Of a stretch of 21,077 bases of DNA, positions 1 through 6,943 are shown piece after piece. Positions within the stretch are counted from its first letter, which is position 1; every line of letters begins with the position of its first letter. Source of the stretch: CAWGCE01 sp964480915 (GTDB taxonomy: Bacteria; Planctomycetota; Planctomycetia; Pirellulales; Pirellulaceae); assembly GCA_964480915.1 (NCBI GenBank), contig CAYZRS010000078.1, forward strand, positions 1 to 21,077. The letters are read 5' to 3'. A program made the position numbers and the translations under genes. Under the pieces are notes generated by a model. The model had not been told where the DNA came from. It saw only the letters and a program-made list of their open reading frames with translations, and did not search any database.

Positions 1-49
1 TTGAGATTTGAGATTTGAGATTTGAGATTTGAGATTTGAGATTTGAGAT
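1..49. repeat. 7-bp tandem repeat, (TTGAGAT)x7
   Basis: Seven perfect head-to-tail copies of TTGAGAT run from the first base of the window and break off at 50-53 (TTGA followed by AAA). The array may extend beyond the window edge. It lies downstream of the coaX stop codon, outside any convincing gene. The same heptad in reverse-complement phase (AAATCTC) recurs in a degenerate array upstream of obg, so the repeat brackets the obg-coaX pair. Confidence 0.95.
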
Positions 50-51
50 TT

Positions 52-74
52 GAAAACGCACCGCTGGCGTTTCC
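52..74 (-). terminator. possible weak terminator hairpin after coaX
   Basis: Read on the minus strand, this stretch forms an 8-bp stem (GGAAACGC against GCGTTTTC, one G-U pair) around a 7-base loop. It lies about 65 bases past the coaX stop codon. The right arm ends in TTTTC, but no real T-tract follows because the heptad repeat begins at once. It is a plausible rho-independent terminator but not a strong one. Confidence 0.3.
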
Positions 75-137
75 AATCGTCAGCAGCTCTTCCGCAACAA
101 CTCACAGAAGCCGGCTCCCAGATTCTATCCGGGACGC

Positions 138-902
138 CTATTCGCAAGATAGCGCGATTCCGGCGACCACCAAATGCGGGACGTGCTGCGCCTCTTTGAT
201 GTGTTGGGCCAGATGTTGGCCGAAGCCGCCGGTGATGAATAACGGCGGGTTATCGCCCATTTTGTGGCTCATGTGTTGCACCAGTTCGCGGACAGCACCA
301 ATGGCCGACCAGTAGATACCACTCTCCAATGCCGCCTCAGTCGAATTCCCGATCGGCTCTGGCGAACTGGTCTCGCGACGCCAATCGACCGAGACACACG
401 GCAGCTGCTCGGTCCAGGTGTTCAGTGCGCGCGACGCGATCAGGGTCCCGGGCAGGATGGCTCCTCCGACAAAATGACCCTCTGCATTGATCGCGTTCAC
501 CGTGATGGCCGTACCCGCGTCGACGAATAGAATCGAACGATCGGGGGTACGGACTTGGTTCACCGCCACCGCGGCCGCGATGCGGTCACGGCCGACTCGG
601 TCAGGTTGCCGAATGTTGATGGTGATCGGAAAATCAGTTCGGGCCAACGATTCGTAGCTGGCCGGTTGCCAGTTCGACTTGGCCCAACGTTCGACCTGCT
701 GGGCCGCTTCCTGATTCACACTGGCGACCACCCAGCGGCAGTTGCTTGCGGGTGCGTCGGGTAATTCGATTTTGGACAGAGTCGAATCGACAGGCACGCT
801 GTGATGCCAGTCCGGAACCGGGATGCTGTTCGGTGCGATCGTATCGAACTGAGCGAACTGCACCGAGGTGTTGCCGACGCCGACAGCGATCCGCTTGTTC
901 AC
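138..902 (-). CDS. coaX: type III pantothenate kinase (CoaX family), first-motif Asp replaced by Gly
   Basis: A 254-residue protein of the CoaX (type III pantothenate kinase) family. The family phosphorylates pantothenate in the first step of coenzyme A synthesis, in the cytosol. Visible motifs are an N-terminal GVGNT (residues 8-12), the GRDR motif (104-107) followed by an alanine-rich stretch, VDAGT (127-131), a GG-x-I-x-PG segment (146-152), an E-x-x-SGIY motif near 193-197 and ITGGFG (223-228). Length is normal for the family. The start is GTG at 902-900. It overlaps the TGA stop of obg as GTGA, so the two genes are probably translationally coupled. The oddity is residue 8: CoaX enzymes normally have Asp in the DxGNT phosphate motif, and here the codon is GGC (Gly). 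The family call is secure. Whether this copy is an active kinase is open. Confidence 0.9.
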   Translation of the reverse strand: MNKRIAVGVGNTSVQFAQFDTIAPNSIPVPDWHHSVPVDSTLSKIELPDAPASNCRWVVASVNQEAAQQVERWAKSNWQPASYESLARTDFPITINIRQPDRVGRDRIAAAVAVNQVRTPDRSILFVDAGTAITVNAINAEGHFVGGAILPGTLIASRALNTWTEQLPCVSVDWRRETSSPEPIGNSTEAALESGIYWSAIGAVRELVQHMSHKMGDNPPLFITGGFGQHLAQHIKEAQHVPHLVVAGIALSCE

Positions 903-1900
903 GTCGGGTCCTTTTGTAGCAACTGATCGCTCACGGCATTTGTGAGCAGATTGAGCCCTTGGCCGGTTACGGCGGAAATTAGCAGCGGCGGAGTGCCTTC
1001 GATTTCTTCGCTCAGGCGAGCATGGACCTCGGCAGCGACTGGCAGTTCGCTCTTCGTAACCGCGACGATCTCCGGCCGCTCACCCAAGAGCGGATCAAAC
1101 TTGGTAAGTTCTTCACGAATCGAATAGTAATTTTGCACCGGGTCCGATTCGTCCATGGGCATCGGTTCGACCAGATGGACCAACACGCCAGTCCGCTGAA
1201 TGTGCCGTAAGAAATCGTGCCCAAGGCCGACCCCTTCGTGAGCGCCTTCAATCAACCCGGGAATATCGGCCATCACAAACGATCGATCGAAGTCGATTTG
1301 GACTCGGCCCAAATTTGGGTGTTTTGTTGTAAACGGATAAGCGGCGATTTCGGGACGCGCCTTACTTAACCGGCTGAGTAGCGTGCTCTTACCGGCGTTC
1401 GGCATACCGATCAAACCGACGTCGGCGATGACTTTCAATTCCAACAGCAAGCGACGATGTTCGCCTTCTTCGCCCCGTTGTCGTTGTCTGGGTGCACGGT
1501 TCGTCGCCGATTTGAAGTGGACATTGCCCTTGCCGCCTTTGCCGCCACGGGCCGCGGTGACTTGATCGCCTTCTTCCGCCAGGTCGCGTAAGACAAACCC
1601 TTCGTCGGCATCCATGACGATCGTGCCAGGAGGTACCAGGATGACGACGTCGTCGGCACTGCGGCCAAACTTGTTTTGACTTTGTCCGTGAGCTCCGTCA
1701 TCGGCATTCCAATGTTTCTTATGAGCCACGCCATTCAAACTGTCGACGCCGTTTTCAGCCACGATGATGATACTGCCGCCCGACCCACCGTCTCCGCCAT
1801 TGGGGCCACCGCGAGGAATGTAACGCTCGCGGCGAAAACTGGCGCAACCGTCCCCGCCGTTTCCGCCGGTGACGTCGATGGTAACTCTGTCTACGAACAT
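899..1900 (-). CDS. obg: Obg family GTPase (short form)
   Basis: A 333-residue Obg/CgtA GTPase, a ribosome-associated protein involved in 50S maturation and stress control in bacteria. The glycine-rich Obg fold occupies roughly residues 1-157 (FVDRVTIDVTGGNGGDG at the start). The G domain follows, with P-loop GMPNAGKS (165-172), switch-I TT (191-192), G3 DIPG (212-215) and G5 SAVTG (309-313). The G4 position reads TKSE (282-285) rather than the usual NKxD. The protein ends soon after the G domain and lacks the C-terminal OCT extension seen in some Obg proteins. ATG at 1900-1898 fits the conserved N-terminus. No clear Shine-Dalgarno sequence precedes it. The stop overlaps the coaX start by four bases, which indicates one transcript. 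The identification is firm. Confidence 0.96.
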   Translation of the reverse strand: MFVDRVTIDVTGGNGGDGCASFRRERYIPRGGPNGGDGGSGGSIIIVAENGVDSLNGVAHKKHWNADDGAHGQSQNKFGRSADDVVILVPPGTIVMDADEGFVLRDLAEEGDQVTAARGGKGGKGNVHFKSATNRAPRQRQRGEEGEHRRLLLELKVIADVGLIGMPNAGKSTLLSRLSKARPEIAAYPFTTKHPNLGRVQIDFDRSFVMADIPGLIEGAHEGVGLGHDFLRHIQRTGVLVHLVEPMPMDESDPVQNYYSIREELTKFDPLLGERPEIVAVTKSELPVAAEVHARLSEEIEGTPPLLISAVTGQGLNLLTNAVSDQLLQKDPT

Positions 1901-1967
1901 GGTGATCTGTTGTTGGGTTGAAGTTGGTAAAGCGGGGAGTGGATGATGCGTTGTGAGTGAGGGGGGA

Positions 1968-2037
1968 AGATTTCAATTCTGAAATCTGAAATCTCAGATC
2001 TCAAATTTCAAATATCAGATCTGAAATTTCAAATCTC
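1968..2037. repeat. degenerate 7-bp repeat, ten heptads (AAATCTC-like)
   Basis: Ten consecutive heptads in constant phase can be read: AGATTTC, AATTCTG, AAATCTG, AAATCTC, AGATCTC, AAATTTC, AAATATC, AGATCTG, AAATTTC, AAATCTC. AAATCTC is a phase-shifted reverse complement of TTGAGAT, so this is a decayed, inverted relative of the array at 1-49. It sits in the 303-base gap (1901-2203) between obg and the coiled-coil gene. The rest of that gap holds a 10-base direct repeat (CTCGCAGCAA at 2044 and 2078), a short hairpin around 2055-2070 and no gene I can support. Confidence 0.85.
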
Positions 2038-2203
2038 CACCGGCTCGCAGCAAATCGAAATGTCGTTTCGCCGTAACCTCGCAGCAAGCTTGCCCCAAAA
2101 TGAACGGGCCCTGCGCTGCTGGAAACTGCCAGCATTTTACCAGCCTGAGATGGTAAGTGGCCAAAGAGTGGCCGGAATTTGAAAAGCGGGAGCGAAAAAG
2201 TGC

Positions 2204-3370
2204 TCAGTCATTCTTCGCTAATCGGCGTAACCGGCGGATTTCCTGCTCATACCCGGCCTGCTGCTCGGTCCATTGCTGCTCGAGGAAGCGGTGTTCGGAC
2301 AGTTGGCGGTTGAGTTCCTGCTCGCGTTCCACCAGGCGAGCCGCGTCCCGTTCGATCTCTTCGTTGCGCTTCATCGCCCAGCCCCGCAGTTCCGACCGTT
2401 GCTCGTCGATTTTGGTGCGGTGCGATTCCAGCTGAGCCAGCAACGCCTCGACCTCTTGTCGTTCGTCTTGGATGCGCTGCTCGGCCAATTGATACTGTTC
2501 CATCAACTTGCGCCGCATTTCGGCTCGAGTGACCTGCAGCTCGGTTTCTGATGCCGATTCGGTCAATTCGGCCCACTGTTCTTCCGTGCACAATCGCAGC
2601 TCAATCGCCTCGCGATACATACGAGTCACGTCGTTGTGCAATTGCTCCACCGCCAATTCGCGGCGATCGACCAGCTCTTCTCGTTCCCGCAGACGGAGCA
2701 GTTGTTTTTCGAAACGGGCCTGTTCGTCGCGTCGTTCGGTTTGGATTTTGGTGATTAGCTGCGAGAACTGCTCATCGTTCTCTTGTTGCTGCTGTTGCAT
2801 TTGCCGCCGCTGGAAACTGATCTGAGCGATCTGACTTTGCAGTTGCAGTTCGCTTTGTTCGACTTCGCGCAATCGCTTGCGCCACGATTCCCTGGTCAGC
2901 TTGAGTTCTTGAGCCTGCTGTTGCGATTCGGCCGCAGCAAAGTGGCTGTCGGCGGCGACCGGATTGGGTTGGCTCATCGCCTTGGCCAGGACCGCTTTCG
3001 CTTCCCGTTCGCAGCGATCCAATTCAATTTCACGTTCCGCCAGCTGAGCGGCTCGTTCACTGGCAGCAAGCCGCGCCACGCGCAGTTCGTGTTCTGCCTG
3101 ACCTAAGTGCGCATGGAATTCGGCTTCACGCTGATCAAGATCGCTCTGTTGCGTTTGCAATTGGCGGCTGAGATCGAACGCATGCCGCTCGATCTTGGCA
3201 GCCTCGGCGCTGGGGGCGACACCGGCCATTTCCATCATGGAATTTTGCCCCGGCGCAGCGACCGGCAGAGGGTCGCCAGAGCGAGTCGGATGAGCCGCAT
3301 CGATGCGAGTGTGTTTTTGCGAGTCGCGGTGTTTGGTCATAAGATTGGGCCGAGTGCTATCAGATAGCAT
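2204..3370 (-). CDS. hypothetical coiled-coil protein, Glu/Gln/Arg-rich
   Basis: I do not recognise a named family. The 388-residue product has a short polar N-terminus and then, from about residue 55 to the end, an almost unbroken run of Glu, Gln, Arg, Leu and Ala with heptad spacing. This is typical of a long alpha-helical coiled coil. A glutamine run (QQQQQ) occurs midway. There is no signal peptide, membrane segment or catalytic motif, so a cytoplasmic structural or scaffold role is a guess from composition alone. The long reading frame starts with ATG at 3370. An alternative ATG at 3340 (residue 11, MTKHRD) would leave the perfect palindrome at 3355-3369 outside the coding region. Neither start has a good Shine-Dalgarno sequence. 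It may be co-transcribed with the toroid lipoprotein gene upstream. Confidence 0.75.
   Translation of the reverse strand: MLSDSTRPNLMTKHRDSQKHTRIDAAHPTRSGDPLPVAAPGQNSMMEMAGVAPSAEAAKIERHAFDLSRQLQTQQSDLDQREAEFHAHLGQAEHELRVARLAASERAAQLAEREIELDRCEREAKAVLAKAMSQPNPVAADSHFAAAESQQQAQELKLTRESWRKRLREVEQSELQLQSQIAQISFQRRQMQQQQQENDEQFSQLITKIQTERRDEQARFEKQLLRLREREELVDRRELAVEQLHNDVTRMYREAIELRLCTEEQWAELTESASETELQVTRAEMRRKLMEQYQLAEQRIQDERQEVEALLAQLESHRTKIDEQRSELRGWAMKRNEEIERDAARLVEREQELNRQLSEHRFLEQQWTEQQAGYEQEIRRLRRLAKND
3355..3369. promoter_or_regulatory. perfect palindrome at the start of the coiled-coil gene
   Basis: TGCTATC-A-GATAGCA has 7-bp arms and one central base. It overlaps the first possible start codon of the coiled-coil gene (3370) and would lie immediately upstream of the alternative start at 3340. 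The symmetry suits a dimeric repressor site or a short hairpin at the 5' end of the message. No regulator can be named. Confidence 0.35.
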
Positions 3371-3387
3371 TCCAAACGAAAAAATCG

Positions 3388-3615
3388 CTAAGGTTTATCA
3401 TCCTCTTCATCGGCAGCTGAGAGGAGTGAATTGAGCCAGTTGTGAGCAGGAAATTTAGGTGCATTTGCTTCGGCGCTTTTGTCGAGACGCTGCCCAGCCG
3501 AATCGAGGCGGGCCAGATGGCAGCCAGCATGGTCGACCGCCCGCTGATCTGCCTTGCCTGTATGGGACTGAGTAATGAGTGGGCGGACATGCCGATGGAG
3601 GACTTCCCGTTCCAC
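3388..3615 (-). CDS. possible small hydrophilic protein, uncertain
   Basis: A 75-codon frame from a GTG at 3615, sitting between the toroid lipoprotein gene and the coiled-coil gene on the same strand. Its stop lies 17 bases before the coiled-coil ATG at 3370, a spacing that would suit an operon. The C-terminus is acidic and protein-like (WLNSLLSAADEEDDKP). Against it: no Shine-Dalgarno sequence before the GTG, no recognisable family and a small size. If it is not a gene, 3371-3678 is a 308-base spacer in which I see nothing else apart from a weak 4-bp GGGC/GCCC stem near 3655-3671. Confidence 0.3.
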   Translation of the reverse strand: MEREVLHRHVRPLITQSHTGKADQRAVDHAGCHLARLDSAGQRLDKSAEANAPKFPAHNWLNSLLSAADEEDDKP

Positions 3616-3678
3616 TAGCGCACTCTAGTTGCGGCAGCTCATCGATTGTCGCATGGGCGAAACAAATGCCCTTTCAGA

Positions 3679-4854
3679 TCATTCGCAATAAGAAAGTGCC
3701 AGCAGTGCATAGGCGGTTACCAGATTGGGATCGCCTTCCAACCATCGTTCGTTGGAATTCACGAAAGCACCGTCTGCACGTTGCTGGCTGGCCAATTCAA
3801 CAATCAGTTCGTCACGCCAAGTGTGTTCCGTGCCATCGGCGTCCACCAATTGGTCGGTCCCCAACGCGTCCAGTGCTTTGGCAAAGGTGTGGTAGTAGTA
3901 ATACAAACCAGAATCGCCCAAGCCGGGATTCTCTTTCAGGTCGTAGTTCTCGGCGATCCATTTGACGGCCGCTTCGATCCGTTCGTCATCCGCCTGGACG
4001 CCGGCGTAGATTAGGCTCTTGAGCCCAGCGTAGGTCATCGATCCGTAGCTGCGGAGCCCGCCCGTATCGGTTTCGCCAGCCTGGCTCGACCCGCCGGCCG
4101 CGACGGTGTAGTAGAAACCGCCGTCCGGGTTCTTGGACGCGAATTCAGTCTGGTTATGCTCCGATTCCAGATTTTGGCATCGCGACACAAAAACCAAAGC
4201 GCGCTGAATTGCCTCATGGTTTTGATCGTTTCCGACCGCTTTCAATGCGTCGATCAAGAACTGGGTATTGGACAGGTCGGGCCGCTGATGCTTGCCGTAA
4301 CCGCCGCCGCCAAAGGCCGGGTCATCGATGCTCTGACCTTCGTCTTTGCCCCACTGGAGTGAGGTCACAAACGATTCGGCCTTCTTCAATAGTTCGTCAT
4401 AGCGGCCGTCCCCATTGGCGGCCGCGAAACACATCATGGCGATGCAAGTTTCGTAATTGCGGTAGAACGTTCCGTCTCGATAAATGCCACCGTCTTCTTT
4501 AGCGAATGACTCGAGGTAGGAAAGGCTCTTCGCAACTGCCTTGTCGTCGGCCGCTTCGCCGCTGCGTAGGAGCGCTGTTGTCACCAGTGCGGTGACGCCC
4601 GGATCGGCCAGTTCGCTAAACGAACCATCGTCGGCCTGACCCTGCTCTTTCAAGAATGCGACCGCCTTGCCGCGGGCCGTCGCCAGTTGGTCCGCAACGG
4701 CATGCTCGACGGGTTGAGCAGTCGCCTCAATCGCCGCGGCCGTTGGCGGTGCTTTGGTGGACGTCGCATTGCCAGTAGGTACGGAACCCGGATCGGTTTG
4801 TGCGGTGCAACCCCAAAACAACGTCAAACAACTCACAATCAAACCAATACGCAC
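3679..4854 (-). CDS. secreted lipoprotein with terpenoid-cyclase/prenyltransferase-like alpha-alpha toroid
   Basis: A 391-residue predicted lipoprotein. Residues 1-16 form a signal peptide ending in a lipobox-like LFWGC (Cys16), followed by a low-complexity Thr/Pro/Ala linker to about residue 55. The rest shows repeated helical units with Gly-aromatic turns (DDGSF 75-79, DGGIY 121-125, FGGGGYG 181-187, NPDGGFYYT 242-250, DGAFVN 361-366) and LSNTQF at 194-199. These are typical of the squalene-cyclase/prenyltransferase (alpha-alpha)6 toroid fold. The DXDD catalytic motif of squalene-hopene cyclases is not visible, so an active cyclase is unlikely. Planctomycetes carry many exported proteins of this fold with unknown function. 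The start is a GTG at 4854 with an AAGGAG ribosome site seven bases upstream. It lies downstream of the DUF1559 gene on the same strand with a 141-base spacer. Confidence 0.85.
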   Translation of the reverse strand: MRIGLIVSCLTLFWGCTAQTDPGSVPTGNATSTKAPPTAAAIEATAQPVEHAVADQLATARGKAVAFLKEQGQADDGSFSELADPGVTALVTTALLRSGEAADDKAVAKSLSYLESFAKEDGGIYRDGTFYRNYETCIAMMCFAAANGDGRYDELLKKAESFVTSLQWGKDEGQSIDDPAFGGGGYGKHQRPDLSNTQFLIDALKAVGNDQNHEAIQRALVFVSRCQNLESEHNQTEFASKNPDGGFYYTVAAGGSSQAGETDTGGLRSYGSMTYAGLKSLIYAGVQADDERIEAAVKWIAENYDLKENPGLGDSGLYYYYHTFAKALDALGTDQLVDADGTEHTWRDELIVELASQQRADGAFVNSNERWLEGDPNLVTAYALLALSYCE

Positions 4855-4861
4855 GGGACCG

Positions 4862-4867
4862 CTCCTT
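4862..4867 (-). promoter_or_regulatory. strong Shine-Dalgarno site fixing a GTG start
   Basis: AAGGAG on the minus strand, seven bases before the GTG at 4854. It is one of the strongest ribosome sites in the window and settles the start of the toroid lipoprotein gene, whose next residues read directly into the signal peptide. Confidence 0.8.
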
Positions 4868-4995
4868 CAACTGGCTCACAACAGCATAATATCAACGGTC
4901 CCAATTCTACGCGTTTGGGTTGCTGCCGTCTGCTACGCGTGCAAAACACCGCAAGCGTGCGATGAGATGCCAGGCGACGCGCTTCAGAATGGCGA

Positions 4996-6060
4996 CTAGA
5001 ACTCGGTGTCATTGATGACTTGGCCATCGGCCGAGCAAGTGATTCGCTCCCACGTGGAATAGTGCTCAATCTGAATATTGTCACCGATCGATTGGCGGAT
5101 GGCGATAAAATCGCTGATGAACCTGGCGCTCCCGTCACCAAAGGCGGCGTTGATTCCGTCGATGTGGCGGCTGCGAGGAGCTGCTTGCGTGCTCTTGTCC
5201 CAGCCGATGGGAGGTCGCATGCACTCGGCATCCAACTTGGCATAGCCGACGCGCGAGATGATTTGGACAGCGCCCCAAATGTTGTCCCCGTCTTCCAGGC
5301 ACGAGTTGGGTCCGATCGAGTCGTCGGACGAATGAGCCCAGATGCTGCTCGCGCCGGGTGCTCCCATCGCCCATGTGCCACGCCGGTCGACCGAGGCGAG
5401 TCCAATTTTTAGCTCGGCCAGCATCATCGTCTTGGACATGCCGTCCTTGATGTCTTTGATGCGCAGGTTGTTTCCACTGTCGGTCGTCTGTGCCACGAAC
5501 ATCCCACGTGACCATTTCTTGTCGTTCCACCAGACGGTGTCGTTCGGCGCGAAATTGCCGAAGGGAAAATGCCAGATACTGGCGTTCGCCGCGTAATTGC
5601 CTCGCGCCCAATTCGCACCTTCCGGGCCCCGATCGAAGGCAACTTGGGCATTCGTCAAATCCTCAGGGCATAGCATCGTCGAGATCTGAGCGCTGCGAGC
5701 CAGTTCGTTATCCGGGGCGGAAATGAATTGGTTTAGATCGAATTGGTCGTAGACGGCCTGCTCTTCCAAGTAGGGCAAAATCAGAATGGCCCAGTTGGGC
5801 CCATAATTCAGTGACGTTTCGTATCCGCCGGTTACCGATTCGTCGAATTGAATCGCGGGTGGTAACTTCTTGGTAGCGCTTTCGTAGTTCAGAACGGCCA
5901 AAGCGACTTGTTTGATGTTGTTTAGACACTGCAACTTGCGAGCGGCCGACCTGGCCGAATTGACAGCGGGCAACAACAGTGAGACAAGAATAGCGATGAT
6001 GGCAATCACCACCAACAACTCGACCAAGGTGAATCCGTTTACCGATTTGTTCCGCTTCAT
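4996..6060 (-). CDS. DUF1559 family protein with pseudopilin-type N-terminus (H-X9-DG)
   Basis: A 354-residue member of DUF1559, a family greatly expanded in planctomycetes. The N-terminus is a type IV prepilin/pseudopilin signal: a short basic leader, cleavage expected between Gly9 and Phe10, Glu at +5 (Glu14), then one hydrophobic helix (about 15-31). The middle has the usual Asn/Gly/Trp-rich surface segments. Near the C-terminus the signature His-X9-Asp-Gly is exact (His299, Asp309, Gly310). By homology of the leader it should be processed by a prepilin peptidase and inserted in the inner membrane. The exact role of the family is unknown. ATG at 6060 is fixed by the leader, and no good Shine-Dalgarno sequence is seen. 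The gene is divergent from the small lipoprotein gene at 6137, with 76 bases between them. Confidence 0.93.
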   Translation of the reverse strand: MKRNKSVNGFTLVELLVVIAIIAILVSLLLPAVNSARSAARKLQCLNNIKQVALAVLNYESATKKLPPAIQFDESVTGGYETSLNYGPNWAILILPYLEEQAVYDQFDLNQFISAPDNELARSAQISTMLCPEDLTNAQVAFDRGPEGANWARGNYAANASIWHFPFGNFAPNDTVWWNDKKWSRGMFVAQTTDSGNNLRIKDIKDGMSKTMMLAELKIGLASVDRRGTWAMGAPGASSIWAHSSDDSIGPNSCLEDGDNIWGAVQIISRVGYAKLDAECMRPPIGWDKSTQAAPRSRHIDGINAAFGDGSARFISDFIAIRQSIGDNIQIEHYSTWERITCSADGQVINDTEF

Positions 6061-6136
6061 CGCTTAACCCGCCAGTTAGAACTCGGAATCTGTCAGCCGC
6101 CCACTAACGATAGTCACTCGAGGACTGCGAATTCCC

Positions 6137-6586
6137 ATGCTCCATCAATTTAGCAAGATTTCGTCAATAAGCGAAAAACGTGCTGCCAGGTCTTTTGCGG
6201 TTCCCTTGGGAATGGCTGTGATGATGTTCCTGTTGGCCGGTTGCTCGAGCGAGCCTTTTCCGTTGGTCCCCGTCGAAGGAAAAATCTCCTACGAAGATGG
6301 CGCGCCCATTCCGGCTGAAAGCATCATGATTCGCTTCGTGCCATTGGCAGAGAAGCTAGATGATAAAACTCATGCCAGGCCCGGAACGACCTTTGTCCAA
6401 GCGGACGGTACTTTTCATCGCGTGACGACCCACAAAGCGAACGACGGCATCGTGCGCGGCCGTCATAAGGTGCTGGTGAAAGCGGGCAACGCCGTTCCCG
6501 AGCGCTACATGCGAGTCGAAGAGACGCCGATCGAAGTCGATACGAAGGATTCGCCGTTTCACATTCGGGTGAAGCGGCCCGAGTGA
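6137..6586 (+). CDS. small lipoprotein, carboxypeptidase-regulatory-like fold (planctomycete type)
   Basis: A 149-residue predicted lipoprotein. A basic N-terminus and hydrophobic stretch (about 21-35) end in the lipobox LAGC (Cys36). The mature part opens with PLVPVEGKISYEDGAPIPAE, a pattern I associate with planctomycete small lipoproteins whose beta-sandwich resembles the transthyretin/carboxypeptidase regulatory domain. No catalytic residues are expected. It is probably anchored at a membrane facing the periplasm. Such genes often sit next to DUF1559 genes, usually on the same strand. Here the pair is divergent. A GAGGA at 6120-6124 lies 12 bases before the ATG, rather far for a ribosome site. 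Its stop is only ten bases from that of the convergent groES. Confidence 0.8.
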   Translation: MLHQFSKISSISEKRAARSFAVPLGMAVMMFLLAGCSSEPFPLVPVEGKISYEDGAPIPAESIMIRFVPLAEKLDDKTHARPGTTFVQADGTFHRVTTHKANDGIVRGRHKVLVKAGNAVPERYMRVEETPIEVDTKDSPFHIRVKRPE

Positions 6587-6596
6587 TTCGCGTGAC

Positions 6597-6884
6597 CTAT
6601 TCCATGACGGCCAAGATGTCGCTTTCGCTCATGATCAGGACCTGCTCGTCGTTGACTTCGATTTCGGTGCCAGCATACGAGGCGAAGATGACTCGGTCGC
6701 CTTCGGAGAGTTGCGGAGTCGACCGCGTGCCGTCATCCAGGACCTTGCCTTCGCCGACCGACAAAACGCGGCCTTCTTGTGGCTTCTCTTGAGCGCTGTC
6801 TGGGAGAACAATTCCGCCAGCTGTTTTTTCTTCCGCTTCCAATCGTCGAACCACGATCTTATCGCCTAGGGGCACAATCTTCAC
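6597..6884 (-). CDS. groES: co-chaperonin GroES (Cpn10)
   Basis: A 95-residue GroES, the heptameric lid of the GroEL folding chamber in the cytosol. It begins VKIVPLGDKIVVRR (the first V is initiator Met from GTG). It then has the mobile loop with the GroEL-contacting GGIVLPD (about 23-29), GEGKVLDDG in the roof region, GDRVIFASYAGTEI, and ends ILAVME. The open frame extends upstream to 6953 (118 codons). I choose the internal GTG at 6884 because it gives the exact family length and N-terminus, and GGAG (6894-6897) lies nine bases upstream. The extra 23 codons would instead translate a palindromic leader. There is no groEL next to it in this window, on either side, so it is an orphan copy. 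Planctomycetes often have several groES/groEL copies. Confidence 0.93.
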   Translation of the reverse strand: MKIVPLGDKIVVRRLEAEEKTAGGIVLPDSAQEKPQEGRVLSVGEGKVLDDGTRSTPQLSEGDRVIFASYAGTEIEVNDEQVLIMSESDILAVME

Positions 6885-6893
6885 AGCAAGCAG

Positions 6894-6897
6894 CTCC
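6894..6897 (-). promoter_or_regulatory. ribosome binding site deciding the groES GTG start
   Basis: GGAG on the minus strand, nine bases before the GTG at 6884. Together with the match to the conserved GroES N-terminus, it rules against the longer 118-codon frame. Confidence 0.6.
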
Positions 6898-6910
6898 GGG
6901 AGTTTCGAGT

Positions 6911-6927
6911 TGGACGCGAGGCGTCCA
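6911..6927. promoter_or_regulatory. perfect GC-rich palindrome in the groES leader
   Basis: TGGACGC-GAG-GCGTCCA has 7-bp arms and a 3-base centre, 26 bases upstream of the groES start codon. It does not match the HrcA/CIRCE element (TTAGCACTC-N9-GAGTGCTAA). It could be an operator for another heat-shock regulator or, in the mRNA, a stable hairpin just before the ribosome site. Confidence 0.5.
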
Positions 6928-6943
6928 GTAAGACAAGACTTCG

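Noticed and set aside
6911..6927. CIRCE/HrcA element for groES
   Set aside because: The palindrome sequence and 3-base centre do not match TTAGCACTC-N9-GAGTGCTAA.
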